A stretch of 64,000 nt of DNA from Burkholderiales bacterium (GTDB lineage Bacteria > Pseudomonadota > Gammaproteobacteria > Burkholderiales > Burkholderiaceae_C). A program made the position numbers and the translations under genes. Positions 43,936 to 52,460 of the stretch are shown piece after piece; position 1 is the first letter of the stretch, and every line of letters begins with the position of its first letter. Location: contig JAIXKR010000006.1 of the NCBI GenBank assembly GCA_026932235.1, forward strand, positions 62,001 through 126,000, given 5' to 3'. Below the pieces are notes generated by a model that was not told the origin of the DNA, did no database searches, and saw only the letters and a program-made list of their open reading frames with translations.

Positions 43936-44700
43936 GTGGACGTGAGCGTGGTCCTGCACACCGAGCGGCTGAACAAGCGCTTCGGCGGCATCGTCGCCAC
44001 CAGCGACGTGAGCCTGCGCGTCACCCGCGGCGCGCGCCACGCATTGATCGGGCCCAACGGCGCCGGCAAGACGACGCTCATCAACCAGTTGACCGGGGTC
44101 ACGGCGCCGACCTCGGGTCGCGTGCACCTGATGGGGCGCGACATCACCGACCTGGCGCCGCACAAGCGTGTCGCGCTGGGTCTGGTGCGAACCTTCCAGA
44201 TCAACCAGTTGTTCGCGTCGCTGACGCCGCTGCAGAGCCTGGCGCTGGCCGTGGCCAGCCGCGAAGGGGTGGCGCGGCGCTGGTGGCAGCCGATGGGCGC
44301 GCACGCCGCCATCGCCGCCGAATGCGAAGCGCTGCTGCGGCAGTTCCGCCTGCTCGAGCAGGCGGGGCGGGCGACGCGCGAACTGCCCTACGGCAAGCGG
44401 CGGCTCCTCGAGATCGCGCTCGCCATGGCGATGAAGCCGCGCGTGCTGCTGCTGGACGAGCCCGCCGCCGGCGTGCCGGCGGCCGAGCGCCAGGACATCC
44501 TCGACACCGTGGCGGCGTTGCCCGAGGACGTGAGCGTGCTGCTGATCGAGCACGACATGGACCTGGTGTTCAGCTTCGCGCGCTCGATGACCGTGCTCGT
44601 CAACGGCGCCGTGCTGACCGAGGGCACGCCGGCTCAGATCGCCGCCGATGCGCGCGTCAAGGCCGTGTACCTCGGCGAGACGGAGCCGACCCATGCCTGA
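43936..44700 (+). CDS. Liv-type ATP-binding protein LivG (second system)
   Basis: 254-residue ATPase with Walker A GPNGAGKTT, RTFQINQLF and LPYGKRRLLEIALAMAMKP as signature, then LLLDEPAAGVP. The start appears to be GTG 43936 or GTG 43942, since no in-frame ATG fits; an ATG at 43910 is out of frame. Its stop overlaps the livF start by 8 bp. Confidence 0.92.
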   Translation: MDVSVVLHTERLNKRFGGIVATSDVSLRVTRGARHALIGPNGAGKTTLINQLTGVTAPTSGRVHLMGRDITDLAPHKRVALGLVRTFQINQLFASLTPLQSLALAVASREGVARRWWQPMGAHAAIAAECEALLRQFRLLEQAGRATRELPYGKRRLLEIALAMAMKPRVLLLDEPAAGVPAAERQDILDTVAALPEDVSVLLIEHDMDLVFSFARSMTVLVNGAVLTEGTPAQIAADARVKAVYLGETEPTHA

Positions 44701-45403
44701 GCCGCTCCTCGAGGTCGAAGGCCTGAGCTGCGGCTGGGGCGACGCCGTGGTGCTCAGCGACGTCAGCTTCACGCTGCCCGCGGGTCGCTCGCTGGCGCTG
44801 CTGGGCCGCAACGGCACGGGCAAGACGACCCTGCTGGAGACGCTCGTCGGCGTCACGCGGCGCTATGCGGGCAGGGTGCACCTGGGCGGCCGGCCGATCC
44901 ATACCCTGGCGGTGCACCAGCGCGCCGAGGCCGGCATCGGCTGGGTGCCGCAGGAGCGCAACATCTTCAAGTCGCTGACGGTCGAGGAGAACCTGAGCGC
45001 CGTCGCGCGCCCCGGGCCCTGGAGCCCGCAGCGCGTGTTCGAGCTCTTCCCGCGCCTGCAGGAGCGCCGGCGCAACCTGGGCACCGCCTTGTCCGGCGGC
45101 GAGCAGCAGATGCTCGCCTTCGGCCGCGCGCTCGTGCTCAATCCCAGGCTGCTGCTGCTGGACGAGCCACTGGAGGGTCTGGCACCGATCATCGTCGCCG
45201 AACTGCTGCAGGCGATCCGCCGCGTCGCGCGCGACGAGGGCCTGCCCTCGATCGTCGTCGAACAGCACCCGCACATGGTGCTCGGCGTCACCGACGACGC
45301 GCTGGTGCTGGACCGCGGCAGCATCGTCTATCGCGCCACGAGCCAGGCGCTGCGCGATGACCCGACGCCGCTCGACGCCTGGCTCGGGGTGTCCAAGCAT
45401 TGA
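44693..45403 (+). CDS. Liv-type ATP-binding protein LivF (second system)
   Basis: 236-residue ATPase with Walker A GRNGTGKTT, the LivF-type VPQERNIF segment, signature LSGGEQQML and Walker B LLLLDEPLEGLAP. Last gene of the MetE-like/Liv operon. It ends 42 bases before the convergent puuD; that gap has GC-rich inverted bases that could act as a shared terminator, without a T tract. Confidence 0.93.
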   Translation: MPEPLLEVEGLSCGWGDAVVLSDVSFTLPAGRSLALLGRNGTGKTTLLETLVGVTRRYAGRVHLGGRPIHTLAVHQRAEAGIGWVPQERNIFKSLTVEENLSAVARPGPWSPQRVFELFPRLQERRRNLGTALSGGEQQMLAFGRALVLNPRLLLLDEPLEGLAPIIVAELLQAIRRVARDEGLPSIVVEQHPHMVLGVTDDALVLDRGSIVYRATSQALRDDPTPLDAWLGVSKH

Positions 45404-45445
45404 GGGCAAGGGGCAAGGCGCGCGCCGGCGCCTGCCAGGGGCTGC

Positions 45446-46669
45446 CTATTGGAGCGGCGCCCCCGCCTCGAACCAGCGCTTGATCAGCGCGCGTTCCGGC
45501 TCGGTCATCTGCGTCGCGTTGCTCAGCGGCATGAGCCTGAGCACCGTCACCTGCTGGTAGACCATCTGCGCGTTCTTCCCGAGGCCCGCCGCGTCGTGCA
45601 GGTCGACGCCCTTTTCCTTCAGCGCCGTGCCGTGGCACATGATGCAGCGCTGGTCGACGACGGCGCGCACCTCGGCGTAGCTGGCCGGCCGGGCGGCCGC
45701 GGCCTGGGCCGCCGCGATCTCCTCGGCGCTCTTCGGCGCGGGTGCGAGCCAGAAGGCCAGCCCCGCCAGCACGAGCGTGCCCACCACGGCGTGCTCCCAG
45801 GGCGTGCGCCTGCCCAGCACGTGCGCCTTGTGGCGCGCGACGAAGCTGTGGCGGATGAGCGCGCCGGCCAGCATGAGCAGCACCAGCACGATCCAGTTGT
45901 GTTCGCCCTGGTAGAGCCAGCCGTAGTGGTTGGAGATCATCGCGATCAGCACCGGCAGCGTGAAGTAGGTGTTGTGCACGCTGCGCTGCTTGCCGCGCCG
46001 GCCGTGGATGGGGTCGGGCGTCTGCCCCGCGCGCAGCTGCGCCACCACCTTGCGCTGCCCGGGGATGATCCAGAAGAAGACGTTGGCGCTCATGGTCGTG
46101 GCCAGCATCGCGCCCACGAGCAGGAAGGCCGCGCGCCCGGCGAAGAGCCGGCAGGCGAGCCAGGAGGCGAAGACGACGAGCGCGAACACGCACAGGCCGA
46201 CGACGAGGTCGCCGCCTTCGCGCTGGCCCAGCGTGCGGCAGATGAGGTCGTAGACGACCCAGCAGACGACGAGAAAGCCGAGCGAGGCCGCGATCGCGGC
46301 CTGCGCCGACCAGTCGAAGACGCTCTTGTCGACGAGGAAGCTGCCGGCGTTGAAGAGGTAGAGCACCGTGAAGAGGCCGAAACCGGTGAGCCAGGTGGAG
46401 TAGCTCTCCCAGTAGGACCAGTGCAGGTTCTCCGGCAGCGGGCGCCAGCGCGGCGCCACCATGTACTTGTTGGCGTGATAGAAGCCGCCGCCGTGCACGG
46501 CCCACATCTCGCCGTCCACGCCCTTCTTCTTCGGGTCCTCGTGCTCGGGCGGCGTGAGGCTGTTGTCGAGCAGCACGAAGTAGAAGGACGAGCCGATCCA
46601 GGCGATGGCGGTGACGATGTGCGCCCAGCGCAGCAGCAGATTGGCCCAGTCGAGCAGGTAGGCGTCCAT
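45446..46669 (-). CDS. puuD: Membrane urate oxidase/hydroxylase PuuD with cytochrome c tail
   Basis: 407-residue integral membrane enzyme oxidising urate to 5-hydroxyisourate. The N-terminus LLDWANLLLRWAHIVTAIAWIGSSFYFVLLDN, then EMWAVHGGGFYH and IIPGQRKVVAQL are PuuD features; eight to nine helices are visible. A C-terminal cytochrome c domain holds one heme site CIMCH in VVDQRCIMCHGTALKEKG, so electrons go to the respiratory chain, not oxygen. The ATG at 46669 is preferred; a GTG at 46681 overlaps the palindrome. Divergent from the GntR gene. Confidence 0.94.
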   Translation of the reverse strand: MDAYLLDWANLLLRWAHIVTAIAWIGSSFYFVLLDNSLTPPEHEDPKKKGVDGEMWAVHGGGFYHANKYMVAPRWRPLPENLHWSYWESYSTWLTGFGLFTVLYLFNAGSFLVDKSVFDWSAQAAIAASLGFLVVCWVVYDLICRTLGQREGGDLVVGLCVFALVVFASWLACRLFAGRAAFLLVGAMLATTMSANVFFWIIPGQRKVVAQLRAGQTPDPIHGRRGKQRSVHNTYFTLPVLIAMISNHYGWLYQGEHNWIVLVLLMLAGALIRHSFVARHKAHVLGRRTPWEHAVVGTLVLAGLAFWLAPAPKSAEEIAAAQAAAARPASYAEVRAVVDQRCIMCHGTALKEKGVDLHDAAGLGKNAQMVYQQVTVLRLMPLSNATQMTEPERALIKRWFEAGAPLQ

Positions 46670-46672
46670 ATC

Positions 46673-46680
46673 TGTATACA
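46673..46680. promoter_or_regulatory. TGTATACA palindrome in the puuD-gntR control region
   Basis: Perfect 8-bp palindrome TGTATACA in the only AT-rich patch between the divergent puuD and gntR genes (about 41 bases). On the minus strand it contains the -10-like TATACA, whose expected start point falls at or just before the puuD ATG, so puuD mRNA may have almost no leader. GntR/FCD operators are often such palindromes; the adjacent regulator is the natural candidate. Confidence 0.5.
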
Positions 46681-46710
46681 CTTTTGTATCGAATCCATGC
46701 TACCCGAATC

Positions 46711-47433
46711 GTGGCCCGCACCCCCGCCGCCGCCCTGCGCCTCGTCGAGCCGAACACCGCCGCCAGCGCCACCGAACGCATCGTCGAGGCGGTGACGACG
46801 GCCATCGTCGAGCGCCGCCTCATGCCCGGCACCAAGCTCGTCGAACAGCAGATCGCCGACCTCTTCTCGGTCTCGCGCACGGTGGTGCGCCAGGCGCTCA
46901 ATCGCCTGAGCCGCGACCGCCTGGTGACGCTCGAGCCCGCGCGCGGCGCCTTCGTCGCCATGCCCAGCATCGACGAGGCGCGCCAGGTGTTCGAGGTGCG
47001 GCGCCTGCTCGAGGGCAGCATCGTGCGCCAGCTCGCGCGCCGCATCGACGAGGCCCAGCTCGCCGAGCTTCGCGCCCATCTGCGCGAGGAGCGCCAGGCG
47101 GTGGCGCGCGAGGACGTGGGCGCGCGCACGCGGCTGCTGGCGGACTTCCACGTCGTGCTCGCGCGGCTGCTGGGCAACGAGGTGCTCGTGCAGATGATCG
47201 CCGACCTGCTCTCGCGTTCGCAGCTGATCGCGCTCATGTACCAGTCGGGCCACTCGGCCGACCACTCGCAGGCCGAGCACGTCGAGATCGTGCAGGCGCT
47301 CGAGCGCCGCGACGGCCGCCTCGCGGCGCGGCTGATGGAGCAGCACATCACGAGCGTCGAGCGCAACCTGCGCCTGGATCCGCGTTCGCCGGACCTGGCC
47401 TCGGTGCTCAAGCCCAGGGGAGACAAGCCATGA
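46711..47433 (+). CDS. GntR/FCD-family regulator of purine genes
   Basis: 240-residue GntR regulator: winged helix in residues 18-85 (ATERIVEAVTTAIVERRLMPGTKLVEQQIADLFSVSRTVVRQAL), then an FCD helical domain (FEVRRLLEGSIVRQLARR) with conserved His residues in DFHVVLAR and HSQAEHVEIVQAL. Start taken as GTG 46711; a TTG at 46684 is in frame. No clear ribosome site. It is divergent from puuD and overlaps puuE by 4 bp, so it probably controls urate and allantoin degradation. Confidence 0.9.
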   Translation: MARTPAAALRLVEPNTAASATERIVEAVTTAIVERRLMPGTKLVEQQIADLFSVSRTVVRQALNRLSRDRLVTLEPARGAFVAMPSIDEARQVFEVRRLLEGSIVRQLARRIDEAQLAELRAHLREERQAVAREDVGARTRLLADFHVVLARLLGNEVLVQMIADLLSRSQLIALMYQSGHSADHSQAEHVEIVQALERRDGRLAARLMEQHITSVERNLRLDPRSPDLASVLKPRGDKP

Positions 47434-48419
47434 CCGCCGCTTCCACCGCTTCCACTGCGTCGGCGCCCCGCTACCCGCGCGACCTGCGCGGCTACGGCCG
47501 CACGCCGCCGCATCCGCAATGGCCGAGCCAGGCGCGCGTGGCGCTGCAGTTCGTCCTCAACTACGAGGAAGGCGGCGAGAACTGCGTGCTGCACGGCGAC
47601 GCCGGCAGCGAGCAGTTCCTCTCCGAGATGTTCAACCCGGCCTCCTACCCCTCCCGCCATCTGAGCATGGAGGGCATCTACGAATACGGCTCGCGCGTCG
47701 GCGTCTGGCGGCTGCTGCGCGAATTCGAGCGCCGCGGCCTGCCGCTGACGGTCTTCGGCGTCGGCATGGCGCTCGAGCGCAGCCCCGAGGTGACGGCCGC
47801 CTTCGTCGAGCTCGGCCACGAGATCGCCTCGCACGGCTGGCGCTGGATCCACTACCAGAACCTCGACGAGAGCGTCGAGCGCGAGCACATGGCGCGCGCG
47901 ATGGAGGCCATCGCGCGCCTCACCGGCGACCGCGAGCGCAGGCTGCACGGCGCGGGCTGGTACACCGGGCGCGACAGCCCGGCCACACGGCGCCTGGTCG
48001 CCGACTTCGGCGGCTTCGCCTACGACAGCGACTACTACGGCGACGACCTGCCCTTCTGGCTGCACGTGCGGAAGAGCGACGGCAGCCTGGCGCCGCAGTT
48101 GGTCGTGCCCTACACGCTGGACTGCAACGACATGCGCTTCGCGCTGCCGCAGGGCTTCAGCCACGGCGAGCCCTTCTTCCAGTACCTGAAGGACGCCTTC
48201 GACCTGCACTACGCCGAAGGGCAGGAGCGGCCGGCGATGATGAGCATCGGCATGCACTGCCGGCTGCTCGGGCGGCCCGGGCGCATGCGCGCGCTGCAGC
48301 GCTTTCTCGACCACGTGCAGGCGCACGAGCGCGTCTGGATCGCGCGCCGCATCGACATCGCGCGCCACTGGGCGCAGCGACACCCCTTCGACGCGCGCAC
48401 GGCCTTCGTCTGGGAGTGA
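47430..48419 (+). CDS. puuE: Allantoinase PuuE (polysaccharide-deacetylase type)
   Basis: 329-residue metal-independent allantoinase of the NodB/polysaccharide deacetylase fold, which opens allantoin to allantoate. Visible: YPRDLRGYGRTPPHPQWP, VLNYEEGGENCVLHGD, HLSMEGIYEYGSRVGVWRLL, ELGHEIASHGWRWIHYQ and CNDMRFALPQGF, all PuuE-specific. The Ser/Thr/Ala leader of 12 residues is unconserved. ATGA overlap with the GntR gene; two bases from the next gene. Confidence 0.95.
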   Translation: MTAASTASTASAPRYPRDLRGYGRTPPHPQWPSQARVALQFVLNYEEGGENCVLHGDAGSEQFLSEMFNPASYPSRHLSMEGIYEYGSRVGVWRLLREFERRGLPLTVFGVGMALERSPEVTAAFVELGHEIASHGWRWIHYQNLDESVEREHMARAMEAIARLTGDRERRLHGAGWYTGRDSPATRRLVADFGGFAYDSDYYGDDLPFWLHVRKSDGSLAPQLVVPYTLDCNDMRFALPQGFSHGEPFFQYLKDAFDLHYAEGQERPAMMSIGMHCRLLGRPGRMRALQRFLDHVQAHERVWIARRIDIARHWAQRHPFDARTAFVWE

Positions 48420-48421
48420 GC

Positions 48422-50206
48422 ATGAGCCAGCCGCTGACGCTGCAGGAACTCAACACCGCCACGCGCGAGGCCTTTACCGCGCTGCTGGAAGGCATTTACG
48501 AGCACTCGCCCTGGATCGCCGCCAAGGCCTGGGAGACGCGCCCCTTTGTCAGCCTGGCCGCGCTCGAGCAGGCGCTCGTGCGCGCCGTGCGCGAAGCCGA
48601 AGCGGCGGCGCAGATGGCCCTCATCCGCGCGCACCCGGAGCTGGCCGGCAAGGCGATGGTCGCGAAGACGCTGACCGCCGAATCGACGCAGGAGCAGAAC
48701 AGGGCGGGCCTCACGCAGTGCACGCCCGCGGAGTTCGAGCGCATCCAGCAGCTCAACGCGGCCTACAACGCGCGCTTTGGCTTTCCATTCATCCTCGCCG
48801 TGCGCGGGCCGCGCGGCGAGGGCCTGAGCAGGCAGCAGATCATCGCCGCGTTCGAACGGCGGCTCGCGCATCCGGCGGACTTCGAGTTCGCCGAGGCGCT
48901 GCGCAACGTGCATCGCATCGCGCAGCTGCGCCTGGCCGACCGCTTCGACGCGCAGCCCGTGCTCGGCAACGCCGTCTGGGACTGGGCCGAACGCCTGGCC
49001 GTGCACAGCGAGCCGCCCTACGCCGAGCGCGGCGAACTCACCGTGACCTACCTGAGCGACGCGCACCGCGCCGCCGCGCAGCGCCTGGCGCACTGGATGC
49101 GCGCCGACTGCGGCTTCGACGCGGTCGAGATCGACGCCGTCGGCAACGTCGTCGGCGTCTATCACGGCACGGACCGCAACGCGCAGCGCCTGCTCACCGG
49201 CAGCCACTACGACACCGTGCGCAATGCCGGCAAGTACGACGGGCGTCTGGGCATCCTCGTGGCCATGGCCTGCGTGCGCGAGCTCGCGCGTGCCGGGCGG
49301 CGCCTGCCCTTCGGCCTGGAGGTGATCGGCTTCGCCGAGGAGGAGGGGCAGCGCTACAAGGCGACCTTCCTCGGTTCGGGGGCGCTGATCGGCGACTTCG
49401 ACCCCGCCTGGCTCGAGCAGCGCGACGCCGAGGGCATCACGATGCGCGAGGCGATGGAACACGCGGGCCTGTGCATCGCCGACATCCCCAGGCTGCGGCG
49501 CGACGCCTCGCGCTACCTGGGCTTCGTCGAGGTGCACATCGAGCAGGGGCCGGTGCTCAATGCACTCGATCTGCCGCTCGGCATCGTCACCTCGATCAAC
49601 GGCAGCGCGCGCCTGCACGGCGAGATCGTCGGCATGGCCAGCCACGCCGGCACCACGCCCATGGGCCAGCGCCGCGACGCCGCCGCCGCCGCCGCCGAGT
49701 TCGTGCTCGCCGTGGAGCGCCGCGGCGCCGCCGCGCCCGAGCTCGTCGCCACCGTGGGCATGCTGGACGTGCCCAGCGGCTCGATCAACGTCGTTCCCGG
49801 ACGCTGCCGCTTCAGCCTGGACGTGCGCGCCACCACCGACGCCGTGCGCGACGCCTGCGTGCGCGACCTGCGCGCCGAGCTCGAGGACATCTGCGCGCGC
49901 CGTGGCCTCGCGCATCGCCTCGACGAAGCCATGCGCGTGCCCGCCGCACCCAGCGCGCCGGCCTGGCAGGCGCGCTGGGAGGCGGCCGTGCAGGCGCTCG
50001 GCCTGCCGATCGAGCGCATGCCCAGCGGCGCCGGCCACGACGCCATGAAGCTGCACGCGCTTCTGCCGCAGGCCATGCTCTTCGTGCGCGGCGAGAACGC
50101 CGGCATCAGCCACAACCCGCTGGAGTCCAGCACCAGCCACGACATCGAGCTGGCGGTGCGCGCGCTGCAGCACCTCATCGAGCAACTCGCCACGGAGATG
50201 GCATGA
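48422..50206 (+). CDS. Fused OHCU decarboxylase and allantoate amidohydrolase (UraD-AllC)
   Basis: 594 residues joining two non-adjacent pathway steps. Residues 1-165 are UraD (2-oxo-4-hydroxy-4-carboxy-5-ureidoimidazoline decarboxylase): His71 in RAHPELAGK and FGFPFILAVRG are its active-site parts. Residues about 180-594 are an M20 allantoate amidohydrolase: GSHYDTVRNAGKYDG with His262, FAEEEGQRYK, HIEQGPVL and PSGAGHDAM. One polypeptide thus makes S-allantoin and later degrades allantoate. Overlaps the next gene by 4 bp. Confidence 0.95.
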   Translation: MSQPLTLQELNTATREAFTALLEGIYEHSPWIAAKAWETRPFVSLAALEQALVRAVREAEAAAQMALIRAHPELAGKAMVAKTLTAESTQEQNRAGLTQCTPAEFERIQQLNAAYNARFGFPFILAVRGPRGEGLSRQQIIAAFERRLAHPADFEFAEALRNVHRIAQLRLADRFDAQPVLGNAVWDWAERLAVHSEPPYAERGELTVTYLSDAHRAAAQRLAHWMRADCGFDAVEIDAVGNVVGVYHGTDRNAQRLLTGSHYDTVRNAGKYDGRLGILVAMACVRELARAGRRLPFGLEVIGFAEEEGQRYKATFLGSGALIGDFDPAWLEQRDAEGITMREAMEHAGLCIADIPRLRRDASRYLGFVEVHIEQGPVLNALDLPLGIVTSINGSARLHGEIVGMASHAGTTPMGQRRDAAAAAAEFVLAVERRGAAAPELVATVGMLDVPSGSINVVPGRCRFSLDVRATTDAVRDACVRDLRAELEDICARRGLAHRLDEAMRVPAAPSAPAWQARWEAAVQALGLPIERMPSGAGHDAMKLHALLPQAMLFVRGENAGISHNPLESSTSHDIELAVRALQHLIEQLATEMA

Positions 50207-51441
50207 AGCAAGCGCAAGCCTATGCCGCGCTCGACGCCTACGTCGATGCGCATTTCGACGCCCAGGTGCGCATGCTGCAGGCCCTGGTGCGCGTGCCCAC
50301 CGACACGCCGCCGGGCGACAACAGCCCGCACGCGCTGAAGACGCGCGCGCTACTCGCGGAACTGGGCTTCGACGCCGTCGCGCACGAGGTGCCGGCCGCG
50401 CAGGTGCGCGACTACGGGCTGCAGTCCCTGACCAACCTCGTCGTGCAGCGCCGCTATGCGCCCGGCGGCCCCATCGTCGCGCTCAACGCGCACGGCGACG
50501 TCGTGCCTCCGGGCGAAGGCTGGACGCGGAACCCCTACGGCGGCGAGATCGAGGACGGCAAGCTCTACGGCCGCGCCGCCGCGGTGAGCAAGTGCGACTT
50601 CACGACCTTCAGCTTCGCCACGCGCGCGCTCGAAGCCGCGGGCGTGCCGCTGCGCGGCGGCATCGACCTGCTCTTCACCTACGACGAGGAGTTCGGCGGC
50701 CTGCTCGGCCCGGGCTGGCTGCTCGAACAGGGGCTGACGCGGCCCGACCTCGAGATCGCCGCGGGCTTCAGCTACCAGGTGGTGACGGCGCACAACGGCT
50801 GCCTGCAGCTGCAGGCCACGGTGCACGGCAAGATGGGCCACGCCGCGGTGCCGGCCACGGCGGTCGACGCGCTGCAGGCGGCCACGCGCGTGCTGGTGGC
50901 GCTCTACGCCGAGAACGAGCGCCTGCGCGCGCACCGCAGCGCGGTCCCCGGCATCGAGCACGGCTACATCAACGTCGGCCGCATCGAAGGCGGCACCAAC
51001 ACCAACGTCGTGCCGGGCACGGTGCTGCTGAAGATCGACCGCCGCATGATCCCCGAGGAGGACCCGGCGCAGATCGAAGCGGGCCTCAGGCGGATGATCG
51101 AGGCCGCGGTGGCGACGCTGCCCGGTGCGCGCGTCGACATCAAGCGCCTGCTGCTGGCGCACGCCATGCGGCCGCTGGCGGGCAACGCGCCGCTCGTGGA
51201 GGCGCTCACGCGGCACGCCAGCGCGCTCTTCGGCGAGCCGGTCGAGGCCTGCGGCACACCGCTCTACACCGACGCGCGCCTCTTCGCCGAGCGCGGCATC
51301 CCGGCCGTGATCTACGGCGCCGGCCCGCGCACCGTGCTCGAATCGAACGCCAAGCGCGCCGACGAGCACATCGTGCTCGAAGACCTGCGCCGCGCGACCC
51401 AGGTCGTGGCGCGCACGCTGCTCGACCTGCTCGCGGCCTGA
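50203..51441 (+). CDS. M20 family peptidase/deacylase (ArgE/DapE-like)
   Basis: 412-residue M20 metalloenzyme. Metal-site parts: ALNAHGDVVPPGEGW (HxD), TYDEEFGG (EE) and a dimerisation domain around TVHGKMGHAAVPATAVDA, then GGTNTNVVPG. It sits at the end of the puuE/uraD-allC operon with an ATGA overlap, so a role in the last steps of ureide breakdown (ureidoglycolate or carbamoyl amino acid) is possible, but no specific assignment is safe. Confidence 0.88.
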   Translation: MKQAQAYAALDAYVDAHFDAQVRMLQALVRVPTDTPPGDNSPHALKTRALLAELGFDAVAHEVPAAQVRDYGLQSLTNLVVQRRYAPGGPIVALNAHGDVVPPGEGWTRNPYGGEIEDGKLYGRAAAVSKCDFTTFSFATRALEAAGVPLRGGIDLLFTYDEEFGGLLGPGWLLEQGLTRPDLEIAAGFSYQVVTAHNGCLQLQATVHGKMGHAAVPATAVDALQAATRVLVALYAENERLRAHRSAVPGIEHGYINVGRIEGGTNTNVVPGTVLLKIDRRMIPEEDPAQIEAGLRRMIEAAVATLPGARVDIKRLLLAHAMRPLAGNAPLVEALTRHASALFGEPVEACGTPLYTDARLFAERGIPAVIYGAGPRTVLESNAKRADEHIVLEDLRRATQVVARTLLDLLAA

Positions 51442-51489
51442 GCGCGGGCGGCGCAAGCGCCGCAGCAGGCGCGAAGCCGTGTGTGTCGA

Positions 51490-51678
51490 TCAGGCCCCGG
51501 CGTGCGCGCCCTCGGTGCGGCCGCCGCCCTCGAGGTCGCGCAGCATGGAGGCGGTGACGGTCGATTCGCGCTGCGTGAAGAGGGCGCGAAAGTGCTGCAT
51601 CACCTTCGCCCGCAGCGCCTGCCCGGCGGCGCGCAGTTGCGCCAGCCGGCGCTCGCGCGAGAAAGCGCACGTCGCCAC
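51490..51678 (-). CDS. Small hypothetical protein
   Basis: Roughly 62 residues if the GTG at 51678 is used (an ATG at 51759 adds poor-codon sequence). From RERRLAQLRAAGQALR to the C-terminus the codons are strongly G/C-third and CTG/CGC-rich, typical of real genes here, and the peptide is a charged helix with ESTVTASMLRDLEGGG. I do not recognise a family. It is divergent from the hemerythrin gene and convergent with the M20 gene. Confidence 0.45.
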   Translation of the reverse strand: MATCAFSRERRLAQLRAAGQALRAKVMQHFRALFTQRESTVTASMLRDLEGGGRTEGAHAGA

Positions 51679-51823
51679 CGGCTTGCACGAGGCGGGCCCC
51701 GCGCCCCTTGCGGCCGTATCTTGCCTCGATCCGAACCGCCGATGCGGCCACACCCGCATGCGCGCTCAGGGTCTTGCCGACTGCGTCATATTCGCGCTCG
51801 ATGCCGAACCGAAGGAGATGGCG

Positions 51824-52330
51824 ATGACGACGCTTGCGCACGCGCTGCAGAAGGAACACGAGGACATCGACGCCGCGTTCGCCGCCTACAAGACTGCCCT
51901 GGCGGATGGCCGCGCCGCGCAGCCCGTCCCGCGCGCGGCGATGCAGGCGGCGCTTGCGGCGCTGCGCCGGCACATCTACATCGAGGAGACCATGCTCTTC
52001 CCGGACATGCGCAAGGGCAGCGCCTTCGCCGCCATCTTCGTCATGCTGCGCGAGCACGGCCAGATGTGGCCGTTGCTGGACGAGCTCGACGCACTGCTGG
52101 CCCAGGACGCGCCCGCCGCGCGCAGCAGCGAGCTGCTGGCCGAACTCGGGCAGGTGCTTTCGCCGCACAACGACAAGGAGGAGAAGATCGTCTACGCCCT
52201 GGCCGACGCCGCGCACGCCGGCGCCTCGGGCCAGGCCATCCACGACTTCCTCGCCACCGGCACCCTGCCCGCAGGCTGGACCTGCGACCGCGCCGCCGGC
52301 GCAGCGACGATGCGGCCGGGGGCGTCCTGA
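51824..52330 (+). CDS. Hemerythrin-domain protein
   Basis: 168 residues with the four-helix HHE pattern: LQKEHEDIDAAFAAYK, LRRHIYIEETMLFPDM, LREHGQMWPLLDELD and LSPHNDKEEKIVYALAD supply the His/Glu diiron ligands. Such proteins sense or bind oxygen, NO or iron. AAGGAG fits the second ATG at 51824; an ATG two codons earlier is possible. The C-terminal GTLPAGWTCDRAAG tail resembles those of hemerythrin proteins in other betaproteobacteria. Confidence 0.87.
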   Translation: MTTLAHALQKEHEDIDAAFAAYKTALADGRAAQPVPRAAMQAALAALRRHIYIEETMLFPDMRKGSAFAAIFVMLREHGQMWPLLDELDALLAQDAPAARSSELLAELGQVLSPHNDKEEKIVYALADAAHAGASGQAIHDFLATGTLPAGWTCDRAAGAATMRPGAS

Positions 52331-52347
52331 GCGGCGGCGTAGGGGGC

Positions 52348-52440
52348 TCACACGCCTTCGGCGATGACGCCCAGGCCCAGGCTGGCGGCCCGGGCGATGA
52401 TGGAGCGGCAGATCGCCGGGTCGTTGGGACGGCCGCATCC
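52348..52440 (-). pseudogene. C-terminal-like fragment of an EAL phosphodiesterase domain
   Basis: A 30-codon piece reading PNDPAICRSIIARAAS, then LGLGVIAEGV and a stop matches the conserved DxAICxAIIxLAxSLGLxVIAEGVE helix-strand of EAL domains. Nothing upstream extends it and it stops just after VIAEGV. It is a gene scrap in the 130-bp gap between the hemerythrin and VWA genes. Confidence 0.65.
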
Positions 52441-52460
52441 CCCCGGGTGGCGCTACGTGG

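Noticed and set aside
45404..45445. GC-rich inverted bases between livF and puuD as a terminator
   Set aside because: Arms are short and no T tract follows; not strong enough for a feature.
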